Positions 1 through 10,126 of a stretch of DNA of 64,000 nt are shown piece after piece. A model generated the notes under the pieces. The model saw only the letters and a program-made list of their open reading frames with translations, was not told the origin of the DNA and ran no database searches. Numbering within the stretch: the stretch's first letter is position 1; every line of letters begins with the position of its first letter. Both the position numbers and the translations under genes were made by a program. This DNA comes from an uncultured Actinomycetes bacterium (GTDB taxonomy: Bacteria; Actinomycetota; Acidimicrobiia; Acidimicrobiales; RAAP-2), in assembly GCA_903830655.1 (NCBI GenBank), contig CAIKUQ010000050.1:1-64000 (forward strand), given 5' to 3'.

Positions 1-270
1 CAACTAGGCCGGTAGCTACTACTACGACGACCAGGCCCGTGGTCACCACGACTACGACGATCCCGCCGACCACGACCACAACTAGGCCGGTAGCTACTAC
101 TACGACCACCAGGCCCGTGGTCACTACAACTACGACCAGACCGGTCGTTACTACTACGACCACCAGGCCCGTGGTAACCACAACTACGACCAGACCGGTA
201 GCAACTACTACGACCACTCGGCCACTTGGCACCACGACAACCACTCGCCCCGTGACCACAACTACTCGAG
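1..270 (+). repeat. 24-bp-period coding tandem repeat encoding TTTTTRPV
   Basis: Recurring 'actactacgaccaccaggcccgtggt' type units readable directly. Confidence 0.85.
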
Positions 271-281
271 CGGGCGGCTAA
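3..281 (+). CDS. C-terminal fragment of a Thr/Pro-rich repeat protein (TTTTTRPV repeats), open at the window start
   Basis: Frame is open from base 3 to the stop at 279-281; encodes about ten imperfect copies of (V/A)TTTTTRP ending RPVTTTTRAGG*. Confidence 0.65.
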   Translation, partial: TRPVATTTTTRPVVTTTTTIPPTTTTTRPVATTTTTRPVVTTTTTRPVVTTTTTRPVVTTTTTRPVATTTTTRPLGTTTTTRPVTTTTRAGG

Positions 282-353
282 CCTCATGCTCGCGAGTTTT
301 CTATCCACTCAACTTTTTAAACATACAATCCAATTCATCAAGCAAGGAAAATT

Positions 354-1247
354 ATGAAAAAGTATCTGACTCCCAAGTACATCGCTTCTGGCGTTGTTGG
401 CATTTTGCTTTTGACAAGCGGCCTCTTCTTCATGTTTGGCGGGGCAACGAGCTCGGGTTCTAACTCATCTTTGCCAAGCGGCATCGTCCCTGGACCTGCG
501 GGCATCGTCAACGGCGCGCTTGTCGGCACCGGCCAAACGGCTTGGGTGCTGACTAACACGGGCACGGCCTCCAACGCTCAACACCTTTCAGTGGTGACCG
601 GGAAGATTGATGAGATCATTCCAACCTCAATCAACGCCACGAGTATTGCGGTCAGCAGCCGTAACGTCATTGCCGTTGGGGCCGGAACTTCGACATCGGG
701 GTTTGTTCAGTTCTTCAATACAGTTTCCAAAAATTCAGTGGGAACAGTCGCCACTGCGGGTCCAGTGACCGCACTTTGTCGGGTTCCGAACTCGAACAAT
801 CTCTACGCCATGATTTCAACCCCAGCCTCGAAAGCTATTCAGATTTTGAATCCGAGCACCATGAGTTTGTTGAAGTATTCACTTCCCTTGCCTTCGGACG
901 CAATCTCCTTCACCGCGAGTGCCGACGGCAGTTCGATTGTCGTTCTGAAGAGCACGGGCAAAGTCACCTACGTGGCAACGGCCACTGGCCAGGTTACGCA
1001 GACCTTTCAGGTCGGCGCCGACCCAATCGCGGTTGCGGTTAACCCCAGTGGAACTCGGCTCTACGTCCTAAAGGGTGTCAAGGCAGAGAATGTTGCAATA
1101 ATCGATGCCTCGACTGAGGCCGTTCTGCGCGCTACTGCCGCGCCCAAGAACGCAAGGTCTATCGCCATCACCTCTCATGGGGCTTCAATTGTTAACTTTG
1201 TCGGCACTAATTCTCTGGGCAACATTCAGTCTTTCTCTGCAAACTAA
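354..1247 (+). CDS. Secreted/membrane-anchored beta-propeller (YVTN/NHL-like) repeat protein
   Basis: N-terminal hydrophobic segment; repeats such as 'VGADPIAVAVNPSGTRLYVLKG'; AAGGAAA-type SD upstream. Confidence 0.75.
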   Translation: MKKYLTPKYIASGVVGILLLTSGLFFMFGGATSSGSNSSLPSGIVPGPAGIVNGALVGTGQTAWVLTNTGTASNAQHLSVVTGKIDEIIPTSINATSIAVSSRNVIAVGAGTSTSGFVQFFNTVSKNSVGTVATAGPVTALCRVPNSNNLYAMISTPASKAIQILNPSTMSLLKYSLPLPSDAISFTASADGSSIVVLKSTGKVTYVATATGQVTQTFQVGADPIAVAVNPSGTRLYVLKGVKAENVAIIDASTEAVLRATAAPKNARSIAITSHGASIVNFVGTNSLGNIQSFSAN

Positions 1248-1266
1248 ACGTTTGTAGGCTTAAGGG

Positions 1267-3312
1267 ATGTCTGATCGCTATGAAGTAACGACCAGGGGTC
1301 TCGAAACATATCGGGGCCTCTGGGGAATCGTTGGCTTTCTCTTAATCACCTGGGCCTTCTTGCTGCTGGCCTTTACTGACCTCTACTCTGGACTCGCCCT
1401 AGTCGAGGTCATTCTCGGTGGATGGGGATTAGCCACCATCATTCTTGCCTGGTCAACTTCGAACTACAGCCAACGTCATCTCACGGTTTGGTCCTGGATT
1501 ACCGCAGTATTGATGATGGTGGGCTTTATTACTTGGGCGTGGACGCAAATTCGCCTGAGCCCCAGTTACGGCACAGACGAGATCGCCTTTAATCAATACG
1601 CCGCGTCAATTGCCTCGCACTTCCATAATCCCTACACCCATTCCATGGGTCCCTCATTCCAGCTGTTCCATGTTTCACCAAACGGCTACACCTTTCGCCT
1701 TAACGGCACTCCAGTTGAGGCCTTGAGCTACCCGGCCCTCTCTTTCCTTATTTATATACCGCTTCTCTGGATGGGTTTTTCCACCCAAATGGCGGTGGCG
1801 GTCAACATCATTTTGTGGGTTTTCGCAGTTCTGCTCACCTTTTATTTATTGCCCAGGCGGCTTCGTGCTTTGGCCCTGGTAGCGGGTTCACTTCCAATCT
1901 TGACGGGTTTCACTGTCGGAGGCGTGACTGATGTCGTCTTCCTTATTCCCCTGATTATCGCGGTCTATAAGTGGGACCGCTACCCTCAGCTGACCGGTTG
2001 GCGCTCTTGGGTTGCGCCTGTCGCGATGGGGCTAGCCATCTCGGTAAAACAAACCCCTTGGCCAATGTTGCCCTTTTTGTTGGCCGCTTGGTACCTCGAA
2101 ATGAACCGAGTAGGTCGACGCCAGGATGTGTTTCGAGTTCTCACTCGCTATCTAGTGATTATGGGCGCCGTATTTTTGATCATCAACGCCCCATTTATTG
2201 TGGCCAACCCTTCGGCTTGGCTCCAGGGAATTTTGACCCCCGTGGCTTCTAACGCAGTTCCCGCTGGTCAAGGATTGGTCGCCCTCTCTATCTTTCTTGG
2301 GATTGGCGGAGGAAATCTCCTCTACTTCGCCATTCTCTTGATTCTGGTCTTCATCCTCACCTTCTACCTCTATATCGCCACCTATCCCAAGTTCAAGGCC
2401 CTCACCGTTTTAACTCCCTCCTTTGTTCTGTTCTTTAGTGCACGTTCATTTGCCTCCTACTTTGTGGTCCTCGCTTTGCCGGCCCTCATCGCACTCTTCT
2501 CCACTGAATACCTAGAAAAATCGGCCTATCCCAAATTGGTGAGCCGACAGCGAATGAACCGAGGAGTTGCCGGACTCGCAACCGCGACCCTCATCGCTGG
2601 CCTATTAGCCGTGACGAGTACCCCACCTTTACGTTTGCAGATTCTCTCGATTCGTACCACCGGCCAGCTGGCCACCATCATCCAGGTCGAGGTGAGCGTC
2701 TACAACCAAACCGATCACGCAATTTCACCTTCATTTACGGCGCAAAATGGTGGGGCTGCCACCGCTTTTTGGATTCGCTCGACTGGCCCAAAGTCTTTAC
2801 CCGCACACTCGCAGGCCTACTACAACCTTCTAGCGCCTAACTTCTTTGCCCAAACTCCTTTGACCGGAGGCTTCCAAATCGCGGCCTACGCCGAGCACCC
2901 CAACTCGGTGAGTATTTCTCGCCCCTTCTCCGTCAATCCCTACCACGTCATTTTGAATCCAGAGGCAGTGAATAAACCGCAGCCCCTCGGAAAGTTTGTC
3001 AATTTGACCGTACACCTGGTCGACGCCTTCAACAATCCGGTCCACGTTCCCGGCCTACCAGTGTTTTTGGGCCAGACGGTCTATACGCAAGCCGGTCAAA
3101 TTTTTGGACAGGCCACCATCAACGGTCAAGGCGTTGGCCAAACCCCAGTGGCCTCGTATACAAATAGCGAAGGCGTCGCCTCTTTTCAGGTTTCCGCCAA
3201 TCTCGCCTCAATTAACCCCATTTATTTTGAGGCCAATTTGGTTAACAACTTGACGGGCTACCCCTACGGCTACTCCGAAATTGTTCCGATCAGGTTTATG
3301 CGTGTCAAATAG
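1267..3312 (+). CDS. Polytopic membrane protein, glycosyltransferase-C/DUF2029-like, with C-terminal extracytoplasmic Ig-like region
   Basis: Multiple hydrophobic helices over the first ~440 aa, then a soluble beta-rich ~240 aa tail. Confidence 0.65.
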   Translation: MSDRYEVTTRGLETYRGLWGIVGFLLITWAFLLLAFTDLYSGLALVEVILGGWGLATIILAWSTSNYSQRHLTVWSWITAVLMMVGFITWAWTQIRLSPSYGTDEIAFNQYAASIASHFHNPYTHSMGPSFQLFHVSPNGYTFRLNGTPVEALSYPALSFLIYIPLLWMGFSTQMAVAVNIILWVFAVLLTFYLLPRRLRALALVAGSLPILTGFTVGGVTDVVFLIPLIIAVYKWDRYPQLTGWRSWVAPVAMGLAISVKQTPWPMLPFLLAAWYLEMNRVGRRQDVFRVLTRYLVIMGAVFLIINAPFIVANPSAWLQGILTPVASNAVPAGQGLVALSIFLGIGGGNLLYFAILLILVFILTFYLYIATYPKFKALTVLTPSFVLFFSARSFASYFVVLALPALIALFSTEYLEKSAYPKLVSRQRMNRGVAGLATATLIAGLLAVTSTPPLRLQILSIRTTGQLATIIQVEVSVYNQTDHAISPSFTAQNGGAATAFWIRSTGPKSLPAHSQAYYNLLAPNFFAQTPLTGGFQIAAYAEHPNSVSISRPFSVNPYHVILNPEAVNKPQPLGKFVNLTVHLVDAFNNPVHVPGLPVFLGQTVYTQAGQIFGQATINGQGVGQTPVASYTNSEGVASFQVSANLASINPIYFEANLVNNLTGYPYGYSEIVPIRFMRVK

Positions 3313-5320
3313 GGTTGCAAAGCTCGCTCGAGCAATCGTTGCTCGCTGGCAACGTCTCGGGGAAACTCGATGGGTAGTCCTTATCTTGGGGCTTCAGTTT
3401 GTGGCGATGTGCTTCTGGTCCCTTGTGCTGTTGTGGCACTACAGCGAAAGTGTTGACTTTGCGATGCGCTACCAAGCCTGGTGGAAAATCGCTCATGGGC
3501 ACTTCAATCCGTATACCACCCCACTAGGGCGCTTTTTCATCTCTGACCACTTCGAGCTCATTAATTGGCCCTTCGCACCTCTCGCCAATATATGGCCCCA
3601 CATGGGCTGGATCTTGTGGGTCCAAGATGGTTTCGTGCTCTCGGCAGAATGTGGAGCAATTGCGATTCTTCGGCATTACATGCCCGCTACCTGGTGGCCC
3701 CGAGAGTGGCCCGCGATCAAAGTTCTAACGATTGGTGCAGCCGCCATGGCACTGTCTCCATGGACTTGGTACACCGTTTCTAATGACGTGCACTACCAAA
3801 CCAGTGGTGCAATCGGACTATCAATTTGGTTTTTCTACTTTGGGCTGAAGAAGCGGTGGTTTTCCGCTGGATTTTTTGCGCTACTTACCTTCTCGGTTGC
3901 TGACGTGGCTGGCACCTACATCATCGCACTGGCACTCTCCCTGGCTATCATTCACCGCAAGTCACTGAAGTCACTTATTTGGATTGGCTTATATGTAATC
4001 GCGGGCGTTCTGTGGGGATCAGTCGCCACGATGTTTCACGGCAGTGTGGGAACCAACTTCGCCGTCCACTACGGGTACCTGCTCGGCCCCAAGGGCTCGT
4101 ACGCTGTCGCGCACGGCACGATGGTCAAGGTGCTTCTAGGAATTCTTAAGCACCCGCTGCTGGCCTGGAGCCACTTCAAGACCTCCCTCGGTTCCTGGCT
4201 TTCCTATTGCAGTTCTACCGGATTCCTTGGGATGTTTAATCCAATTTCAATTCTCGCGCAATTAGTCATGGTCCAAACTGGGCTTTCTGGAAAAATTGGC
4301 CGGCTAGCGACTATTCCCTGGGAAACTTTTCCCGCGACTCTAACTATGGTGCCCGCTTCGATCTTGACTTGGGGCTGGGTCGCGAACAAGACCAGGGGTC
4401 AATTTCGCAGAGTCCTCACGAAGTACGTGCCTTGGTTTTTAGTCCTGAATACGGCCCTCTGGTCTGTCGTGTGGCTTCCTCGAGTGCAATTGGACTACGC
4501 CCGTATGCCCAGCAGCACCATGGTCGCGCTCGCCCAAGCCCAGAAATATGTGAAACCGACCGACGCCACCTTTGTCTCCTTCGGAATTATTGGCTTGTAT
4601 TCAAATCGCACATATGACTACAAACTGGGTTACGCCCACTCCGATCATTTTTGGACCAAGACCACTGACTTCATTGTGGTGCCCTGGAGTGCCATCGAAA
4701 ACCTCTATCCCGCGCAGCACCTGGCCCTGGTCACGGCCCTGGCATCTTTGCCCGGAGCCACCATGCCTATGCATCGTGATGGGGTGTTTATCGTTCAAGA
4801 GCATCGAACCCAAACTCTGCAAGGTTTCTCACCACAACGGCACATCGCCCTACAGCCAATTGCGATCTGGTTAAGCCAAACTTTGACGCCAGTGAACCAC
4901 TGCCGTGACGTTCTCAAGTTGTGCACTGTCGCAACCGGGAACCAGCGCGGTACCATCAACTACGGGCTGACCTGGAACTTGGCGAGTGGAAAATGGCATG
5001 TCCACCTAAATATTCATTCCACCGCGCCGCTCACCGTTGAATTCTGGGACAACACCACCGACAAGCTTTTGATTCGACGTACCTTCGAAAATTCGGTTGG
5101 CCCCCAAGACTTCAACTACCGCATGCACTCGACGGGTAAGCCCAAGCTCTATACCGGCTGGGGCCCTTACCAATTTCGTCAACTACCCCCCGGTGACACC
5201 AATGACCCCGTTGAACTACGCATTATGAAGACCGGACCCGGTACGGTTCGAGAGGGATTGATTCAGATCACGCGCATTCGACCATCCTCGACAATCAAGA
5301 AAGGTTCCCATGCCAAATGA
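3281..5320 (+). CDS. DUF2079-like polytopic membrane protein (true start may be GTG at 3302)
   Basis: Many TM helices; 'SESVDFAMRYQAWWKIAHGHFNPY...DHFELINWPFAPLANIWPH' resembles DUF2079 proteins; overlaps the preceding gene end. Confidence 0.65.
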   Translation: MFRSGLCVSNRVAKLARAIVARWQRLGETRWVVLILGLQFVAMCFWSLVLLWHYSESVDFAMRYQAWWKIAHGHFNPYTTPLGRFFISDHFELINWPFAPLANIWPHMGWILWVQDGFVLSAECGAIAILRHYMPATWWPREWPAIKVLTIGAAAMALSPWTWYTVSNDVHYQTSGAIGLSIWFFYFGLKKRWFSAGFFALLTFSVADVAGTYIIALALSLAIIHRKSLKSLIWIGLYVIAGVLWGSVATMFHGSVGTNFAVHYGYLLGPKGSYAVAHGTMVKVLLGILKHPLLAWSHFKTSLGSWLSYCSSTGFLGMFNPISILAQLVMVQTGLSGKIGRLATIPWETFPATLTMVPASILTWGWVANKTRGQFRRVLTKYVPWFLVLNTALWSVVWLPRVQLDYARMPSSTMVALAQAQKYVKPTDATFVSFGIIGLYSNRTYDYKLGYAHSDHFWTKTTDFIVVPWSAIENLYPAQHLALVTALASLPGATMPMHRDGVFIVQEHRTQTLQGFSPQRHIALQPIAIWLSQTLTPVNHCRDVLKLCTVATGNQRGTINYGLTWNLASGKWHVHLNIHSTAPLTVEFWDNTTDKLLIRRTFENSVGPQDFNYRMHSTGKPKLYTGWGPYQFRQLPPGDTNDPVELRIMKTGPGTVREGLIQITRIRPSSTIKKGSHAK

Positions 5321-6758
5321 AACCACTAAGCGCGCTCTTGAAAACGCGTTGCCCAAAATCGAAGAAATACTCGAGGATCGAATTACCTCCCAGGGCACCC
5401 CTGGACTAGTGGCGGCGCTCTTCCTTGAAGGCGAGATCCTCTATTTCAAAGGGCTTGGCCATCGCGAGCTAGATGGGCCAGCCCCCGAAGCCGGAACCGC
5501 ATTTCGAGTTGCTTCGTGCACAAAGAGTTTCACTGCGGCCGCAATCTTGGTGCTCCGAGACCGTGAATTGCTGACCTTAGATGACCCCATAACAAAATAC
5601 CTACCGAGGTATCACCAAGTCGGGCCCCTCGACGAGGTGGCCCCGCCAACTTTGCGCATGCTTCTGTCAATGTCCGCGGGTTTTGGGACTGACGACCCCT
5701 GGGCTGATCGGGAAGAATCAATCTCCCCTGAACAATTAGAACAGCACATTGCCAACGGCGTGTACCTGATTTCAATCCCGGGCACTCGATATGAATACTC
5801 AAATCTCGGGTACGCATTGCTCGGCCGTGTGGTTGAAGTCATTAGCGGAACCTCCTTCCCCACATTCGTCACCCAGGAGATTTTCTCCCCCTTAGGACTC
5901 GGCGATTCAAGTTTTTCGGTAGAAAGTTCGCAGGCCCCCAATGTGGCAGTTGGCTACCGTCTCCGCGGTGACGAGTGGCTCGCGCAAGAGTTTTCCGGTC
6001 CGGGATCTTTCTCAAGTATCGGTGGCGTATTCAGTTCTGCTCGAGATCTCGCTAAGTGGGCTAATTGGCTCTGCGAATCACTGAGTGCATCTGGAAAGGA
6101 ATCCGGACCACTTTCACTCGCTACTCGCCGAGAGTTCCAAGAGATGCACATCCCCATGCCCTTTAGTAGTGCCGCTGCCACTACTTCAGAAACAATGGAC
6201 CGACTCTTTGGATATGGGTTTGCCCTACACGTCGACTTTGATGAAAAGCTCGGAAAGTTCGTTTCGCATTCGGGTGGCTATCCCGGCTACAGCGCTCATA
6301 TGCGCTGGCACGCTGCTTCGGGAGTAGGTATTGTCATCCTTGAGAACGCCCGGTACTCCGGGGCCTGGGCTACCGCAACTTCAATTCTAGAAGCGGTATT
6401 GGCTCAACTACCCCCAACAAATCCGTCTCTACCAACAGATGCCCTAATTGAATTCGTGACCCGCGCCAGTACGCTCATCGCCAACTGGGATGATCAACTC
6501 GCCGGTGAGATTTGTGCTCCCAATGTTGCAATGGATATCCCCTATTCAGAGCGCGCTGAACAGATTGCGCACTTAATCAACGAAATTGGCGGCATTCAAG
6601 ACGCGGGCAGCTATGAGATTGAGACCCCACAGTCGCCACTTCACGCACGCTGGACGATTAGCGGTGTCAAGGGAGATCTTCTCTGTGAACTGAGGCTCAT
6701 CCCAGTTTTGCCCCTGAAAATCCAAACCCTTCGAGTTTCCGTCACCAAACGGACCTAG
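5310..6758 (+). CDS. Serine hydrolase, class C beta-lactamase-related family
   Basis: S-x-x-K ('SCTK') and Y-x-N ('YSNLGYALLG') motifs; 'HSGGYPGYSAHMRW'. Confidence 0.85.
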   Translation: MPNETTKRALENALPKIEEILEDRITSQGTPGLVAALFLEGEILYFKGLGHRELDGPAPEAGTAFRVASCTKSFTAAAILVLRDRELLTLDDPITKYLPRYHQVGPLDEVAPPTLRMLLSMSAGFGTDDPWADREESISPEQLEQHIANGVYLISIPGTRYEYSNLGYALLGRVVEVISGTSFPTFVTQEIFSPLGLGDSSFSVESSQAPNVAVGYRLRGDEWLAQEFSGPGSFSSIGGVFSSARDLAKWANWLCESLSASGKESGPLSLATRREFQEMHIPMPFSSAAATTSETMDRLFGYGFALHVDFDEKLGKFVSHSGGYPGYSAHMRWHAASGVGIVILENARYSGAWATATSILEAVLAQLPPTNPSLPTDALIEFVTRASTLIANWDDQLAGEICAPNVAMDIPYSERAEQIAHLINEIGGIQDAGSYEIETPQSPLHARWTISGVKGDLLCELRLIPVLPLKIQTLRVSVTKRT

Positions 6759-6768
6759 TTGAGTGCAG

Positions 6769-6808
6769 CGAAGGCCCGGGCGGCGCTTACGCACCACCCG
6801 GGCCTTCG
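6769..6808. terminator. Shared intergenic hairpin between convergent genes (12-bp perfect stem CGAAGGCCCGGG/CCCGGGCCTTCG)
   Basis: Perfect inverted repeat between the stop codons of 5310..6758(+) and 6825..8186(-); weak T-rich flank. Confidence 0.65.
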
Positions 6809-6824
6809 GAACTTCTTTGGTTGC

Positions 6825-8186
6825 TTAGTTAGCAGTTAAAAGTACGGATGACCCGTTGACAACCTTCATCAATTGATGACGCCCATAGTTTTGGACTGCG
6901 AAGGGCAAGGGTACGAAGCCCTGTGAGTTCGCCTGAGTTTGTCCGTAGTGGATGACCCAGTCCAAGAATCGTACCGCTGCGGTGCCGGCATCGACATTGG
7001 CTGATTGATCCTTCTTGATAATCGCCCAACTGTAGGTAGCTAGTGGCCAGACCGGAGTGGTCGTTGCATTCTTCGCAGCCTTCAAGAAGACGATTGAGAA
7101 GTTATCGGGGGTGATTGACGAGCCACCCGCATTCGCAGCATTCTGAATCGAAGTCAGCGAAGGCTTGATCCACTGACCAGCCTTGTCTTGCAACATAGCT
7201 ACGTCAATTGGTGCATTGTACGGAACAAGCAGGTAGCTGTATTCCAGATATCCGATTGTGCCAATGGTGCTGCTCAGGGCTGTAGCCATGCCAGCGTTAC
7301 CAGACACACCAAGGAAGTTTGTTGCACCCCAGTGCCGAGTGTCCAAGACAGACCCCGAAGGACCAGCGGTCACACCCGTTGGAAGTCCGTGGTTCGCAGC
7401 GTTTAAGTAGTCAGTGAAGGCAAACGTAGTTCCCGAACCGGAGCTGCGCTCAAGCGGCTTGATCATCTTGAAACGAGTCGGAAGAGCCTTAAGTTTTTTG
7501 CCGAGTCCCTTAGTCGCTCCACCATTTAGGCTAACGATGCGCGCATCGTCCCAGCTAGTGATGGTACCCATGTAGATAGCCGAAATAACTGCTGCGCTCA
7601 AGTGCAAACCATCCAGGGCGGGTCCTAAGTCATAGGCAATTACTGCGCCACCGAGGGCCACGGGTAGTTGGGCGTAGTCCGAGGTCGTGACACCGACGGG
7701 AACGGTACCGGCACTATTGGCGTTAGTCATTGGTTGGTCCGAGAAGCCAACGGTGAGTGCGCCACCAGTTACGTTGTTTCGACCGTAGGTCGATCCTTGA
7801 CCCGTGTAAGTCCCGTAGTTAACAGCGTTGGTAGGACTCCAAAATGTTCCAGCGGTCCCACCCACGGTGTCGAGGGCACTAATCAAGGGCTGAACGAAAC
7901 TTGAACCTTCAAAGGCAAGCGTTACACCAGCAGCGGTAACACGGTCGTGGTCGCTTGCTTTGTTGTTGCCCAAGATGGAGCTAAAGGTGGCCGAGGCGGA
8001 AGTTGCCACGACACCAGGTTGCGTGCTGCAGCTGGCCTTTTTCACGGCGATAGAAACTGCCTTTGGGGTATTTGGGAAAAGGTAGTAGCAGTTCTTTAAA
8101 GTTGTCGCCATTGATGGCGAAGCAACTGTCAAGGCGCCACCAACCAACATGGTCATTGCGACCATTGATTGAGTCAGCTTCTTCAT
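6825..8186 (-). CDS. pstS: Phosphate ABC transporter substrate-binding protein PstS-like
   Basis: Signal peptide MKKLTQSMVAMTMLVGGALTVASPSMA; 'GSSFVQPLISAL', 'ERSSGSGTTFAFTDYL' typical of PstS; ATG at 8186 preceded by AAGGAGAAC. Confidence 0.85.
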   Translation of the reverse strand: MKKLTQSMVAMTMLVGGALTVASPSMATTLKNCYYLFPNTPKAVSIAVKKASCSTQPGVVATSASATFSSILGNNKASDHDRVTAAGVTLAFEGSSFVQPLISALDTVGGTAGTFWSPTNAVNYGTYTGQGSTYGRNNVTGGALTVGFSDQPMTNANSAGTVPVGVTTSDYAQLPVALGGAVIAYDLGPALDGLHLSAAVISAIYMGTITSWDDARIVSLNGGATKGLGKKLKALPTRFKMIKPLERSSGSGTTFAFTDYLNAANHGLPTGVTAGPSGSVLDTRHWGATNFLGVSGNAGMATALSSTIGTIGYLEYSYLLVPYNAPIDVAMLQDKAGQWIKPSLTSIQNAANAGGSSITPDNFSIVFLKAAKNATTTPVWPLATYSWAIIKKDQSANVDAGTAAVRFLDWVIHYGQTQANSQGFVPLPFAVQNYGRHQLMKVVNGSSVLLTAN

Positions 8187-8343
8187 TGTTCTCCTTAAAG
8201 TGAGCAATATATGTAGCAACCAGAAGTTCTGGATCTCCTACACCTGCAACCTAAGGGGGTGGCATTGCCGTGTAGTTTTCGGCACATTAACTTGAGATGA
8301 AATCCAAAGTTTTTCATGCGGATGGAAAATTGTGCTTGGCAAT

Positions 8344-8388
8344 TTAAAAATCCCGACCACCTCCCGTGGAGGGGAAATGGCCGGGACG
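8344..8388 (-). terminator. Rho-independent terminator downstream of tRNA-fMet
   Basis: Minus strand CCCGGCCA...TGGTCGGGATTTTT hairpin followed by T run. Confidence 0.7.
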
Positions 8389-8424
8389 CTTGTGGGAATA
8401 GCCGCAAAACGACAAATTCCTTCG

Positions 8425-8498
<74 letters not shown>

Positions 8499-8587
8499 AT
8501 GGGACTTTAAGTTTACCGGGGGCCAGCCACAGAGTCAATTCTGAGTGAATCAACCTGCGCATGGCTCATTACGGCTCCGAACTCGAT

Positions 8588-10126
8588 TTAGGAGTATTCC
8601 ACATTCGAAATGTCAATCGGCAATGCGTTCCATCCAGCACTGAACGGACCTCGGAATTGGTATTCAAAGCCAATCTGATTTTCAGTACCCAGACCAACGA
8701 CAATGGGGCCGCCACCAGCGTTGGCGTAGTCCACTAGGTACGAATCACCCACTTGATACACGCTCGAGCAGATTGAACTCCAAATTGGCGGGACGTGATT
8801 GAAGGTCCAGGTTTCGCTAGCGGTGAGCGCAACGGGATCGATGGCATATTTACGACACACGCTGAACCCCCGAGTATTTCCAGCGGGATTATGGCCCAAG
8901 CTCTGATACCCATCATCAAACAGCATCAATTCGTTATTAACCACCGACACTGCGTGTTGCCCAATAGGGGTGACTGTACCGGGAGTGGGAGTTAGGGCGA
9001 ATGCCCGAAGAGATGCGAACTGGTACCACTGCTTCTGGACGTCACCCAGAATCCACTTGATTGCCTTAGTCGAATAATCAATCGCAATAACAAAATTTTC
9101 CCGACTCGAAATTACGACGACGTCTTGTTCGGGCCAGTAGCACGCGGCATTGTTGTGGAACCAGTCTGCTCCGCTGAATGCACCTGGAATAAACGCAGTT
9201 GGATCATCCTGACCAGCCAACATGGCCGCGCTGATAATTTCCGGAAGAGAGAATGTCTCTAAGACGTTCCCGGCCGTATCAACCTCCAGAATCGTCGACT
9301 CCGTGTATTCGCTGGTGATGACCTCTAGCAAGAGTCCATTTTTCCCAGGGTCAATATTGTGGTGCTGAATCGAGGTGACGACCCCAACGTTATTAACCGG
9401 GACGCCCGAATAATCCCTCACGAAAACAGTTGAGCCATCCAGCTCATTGCGCCATAACTGTGATCCCAATCCCAAGTAGAAGCCATTTTCAAAGAATGAC
9501 GATGTCATCGTTGCCGAACCCGATTGGGTTCCGTACCAACGCACTTCTCCGTCAGTGTCAACCACGACTGGCGAACGTCCTAAGCACCACTCCTTCATCA
9601 TGAAGTAACTAAATCCGAGGGCAATGGCATTGTCTCGAGGTGTTGTAACGGTGGGATCGGTATATAACCCTCCGTCATCACCCCATACGTTCGTTGTGAT
9701 GGCCAGCGGCAATGTAACTGCCGTCGAACCATTAAGAACCGTAATCACAACCATATTTGTGTTCGTTGTCGGCGATGCATACAGACCAAAGATTGGCAGC
9801 GCGACAGTTCCGTCAGTGGAATTTAGAAGTCCTCTCGACATCAAGTTCGCTTTTGTATATGTGGCCGAGATTGGGGTGGTGGTCGAACCCGATTTTGGCG
9901 TAATAGAAAACGAAATTGACGTTAATGATGAGGCAACAATTTGCTGGAGAGTTACGGTAGCGATAAAGCAGGAATTTCCACTTAAGGCGTAACCCCCTAG
10001 TATCGGACCCGAAGTAGTCCGACGCACCAACTTTGTGCTCTTCTTCACACCTTCTGAATGAGCTACCAGTGCAGCGGGAACAAACCCAATGGCACCTAAG
10101 AAGGAGCGACGAGAGACTGGCTTCAT
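8588..10126 (-). CDS. Arylsulfotransferase (ASST)-like secreted protein with Tat-type signal
   Basis: MKPVSRRSFLGAIGF twin-arginine; 'TDGEVRWYG', 'QHHNIDPGKNGLLLEV', 'NFVIAIDYSTKAIKWILGD' characteristic of arylsulfotransferase propellers. Confidence 0.75.
   Translation of the reverse strand: MKPVSRRSFLGAIGFVPAALVAHSEGVKKSTKLVRRTTSGPILGGYALSGNSCFIATVTLQQIVASSLTSISFSITPKSGSTTTPISATYTKANLMSRGLLNSTDGTVALPIFGLYASPTTNTNMVVITVLNGSTAVTLPLAITTNVWGDDGGLYTDPTVTTPRDNAIALGFSYFMMKEWCLGRSPVVVDTDGEVRWYGTQSGSATMTSSFFENGFYLGLGSQLWRNELDGSTVFVRDYSGVPVNNVGVVTSIQHHNIDPGKNGLLLEVITSEYTESTILEVDTAGNVLETFSLPEIISAAMLAGQDDPTAFIPGAFSGADWFHNNAACYWPEQDVVVISSRENFVIAIDYSTKAIKWILGDVQKQWYQFASLRAFALTPTPGTVTPIGQHAVSVVNNELMLFDDGYQSLGHNPAGNTRGFSVCRKYAIDPVALTASETWTFNHVPPIWSSICSSVYQVGDSYLVDYANAGGGPIVVGLGTENQIGFEYQFRGPFSAGWNALPIDISNVEYS

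Noticed and set aside
1-281. CRISPR-like direct repeats
   Set aside because: 24-bp units are contiguous without unique spacers and keep one open reading frame; coding repeat instead.
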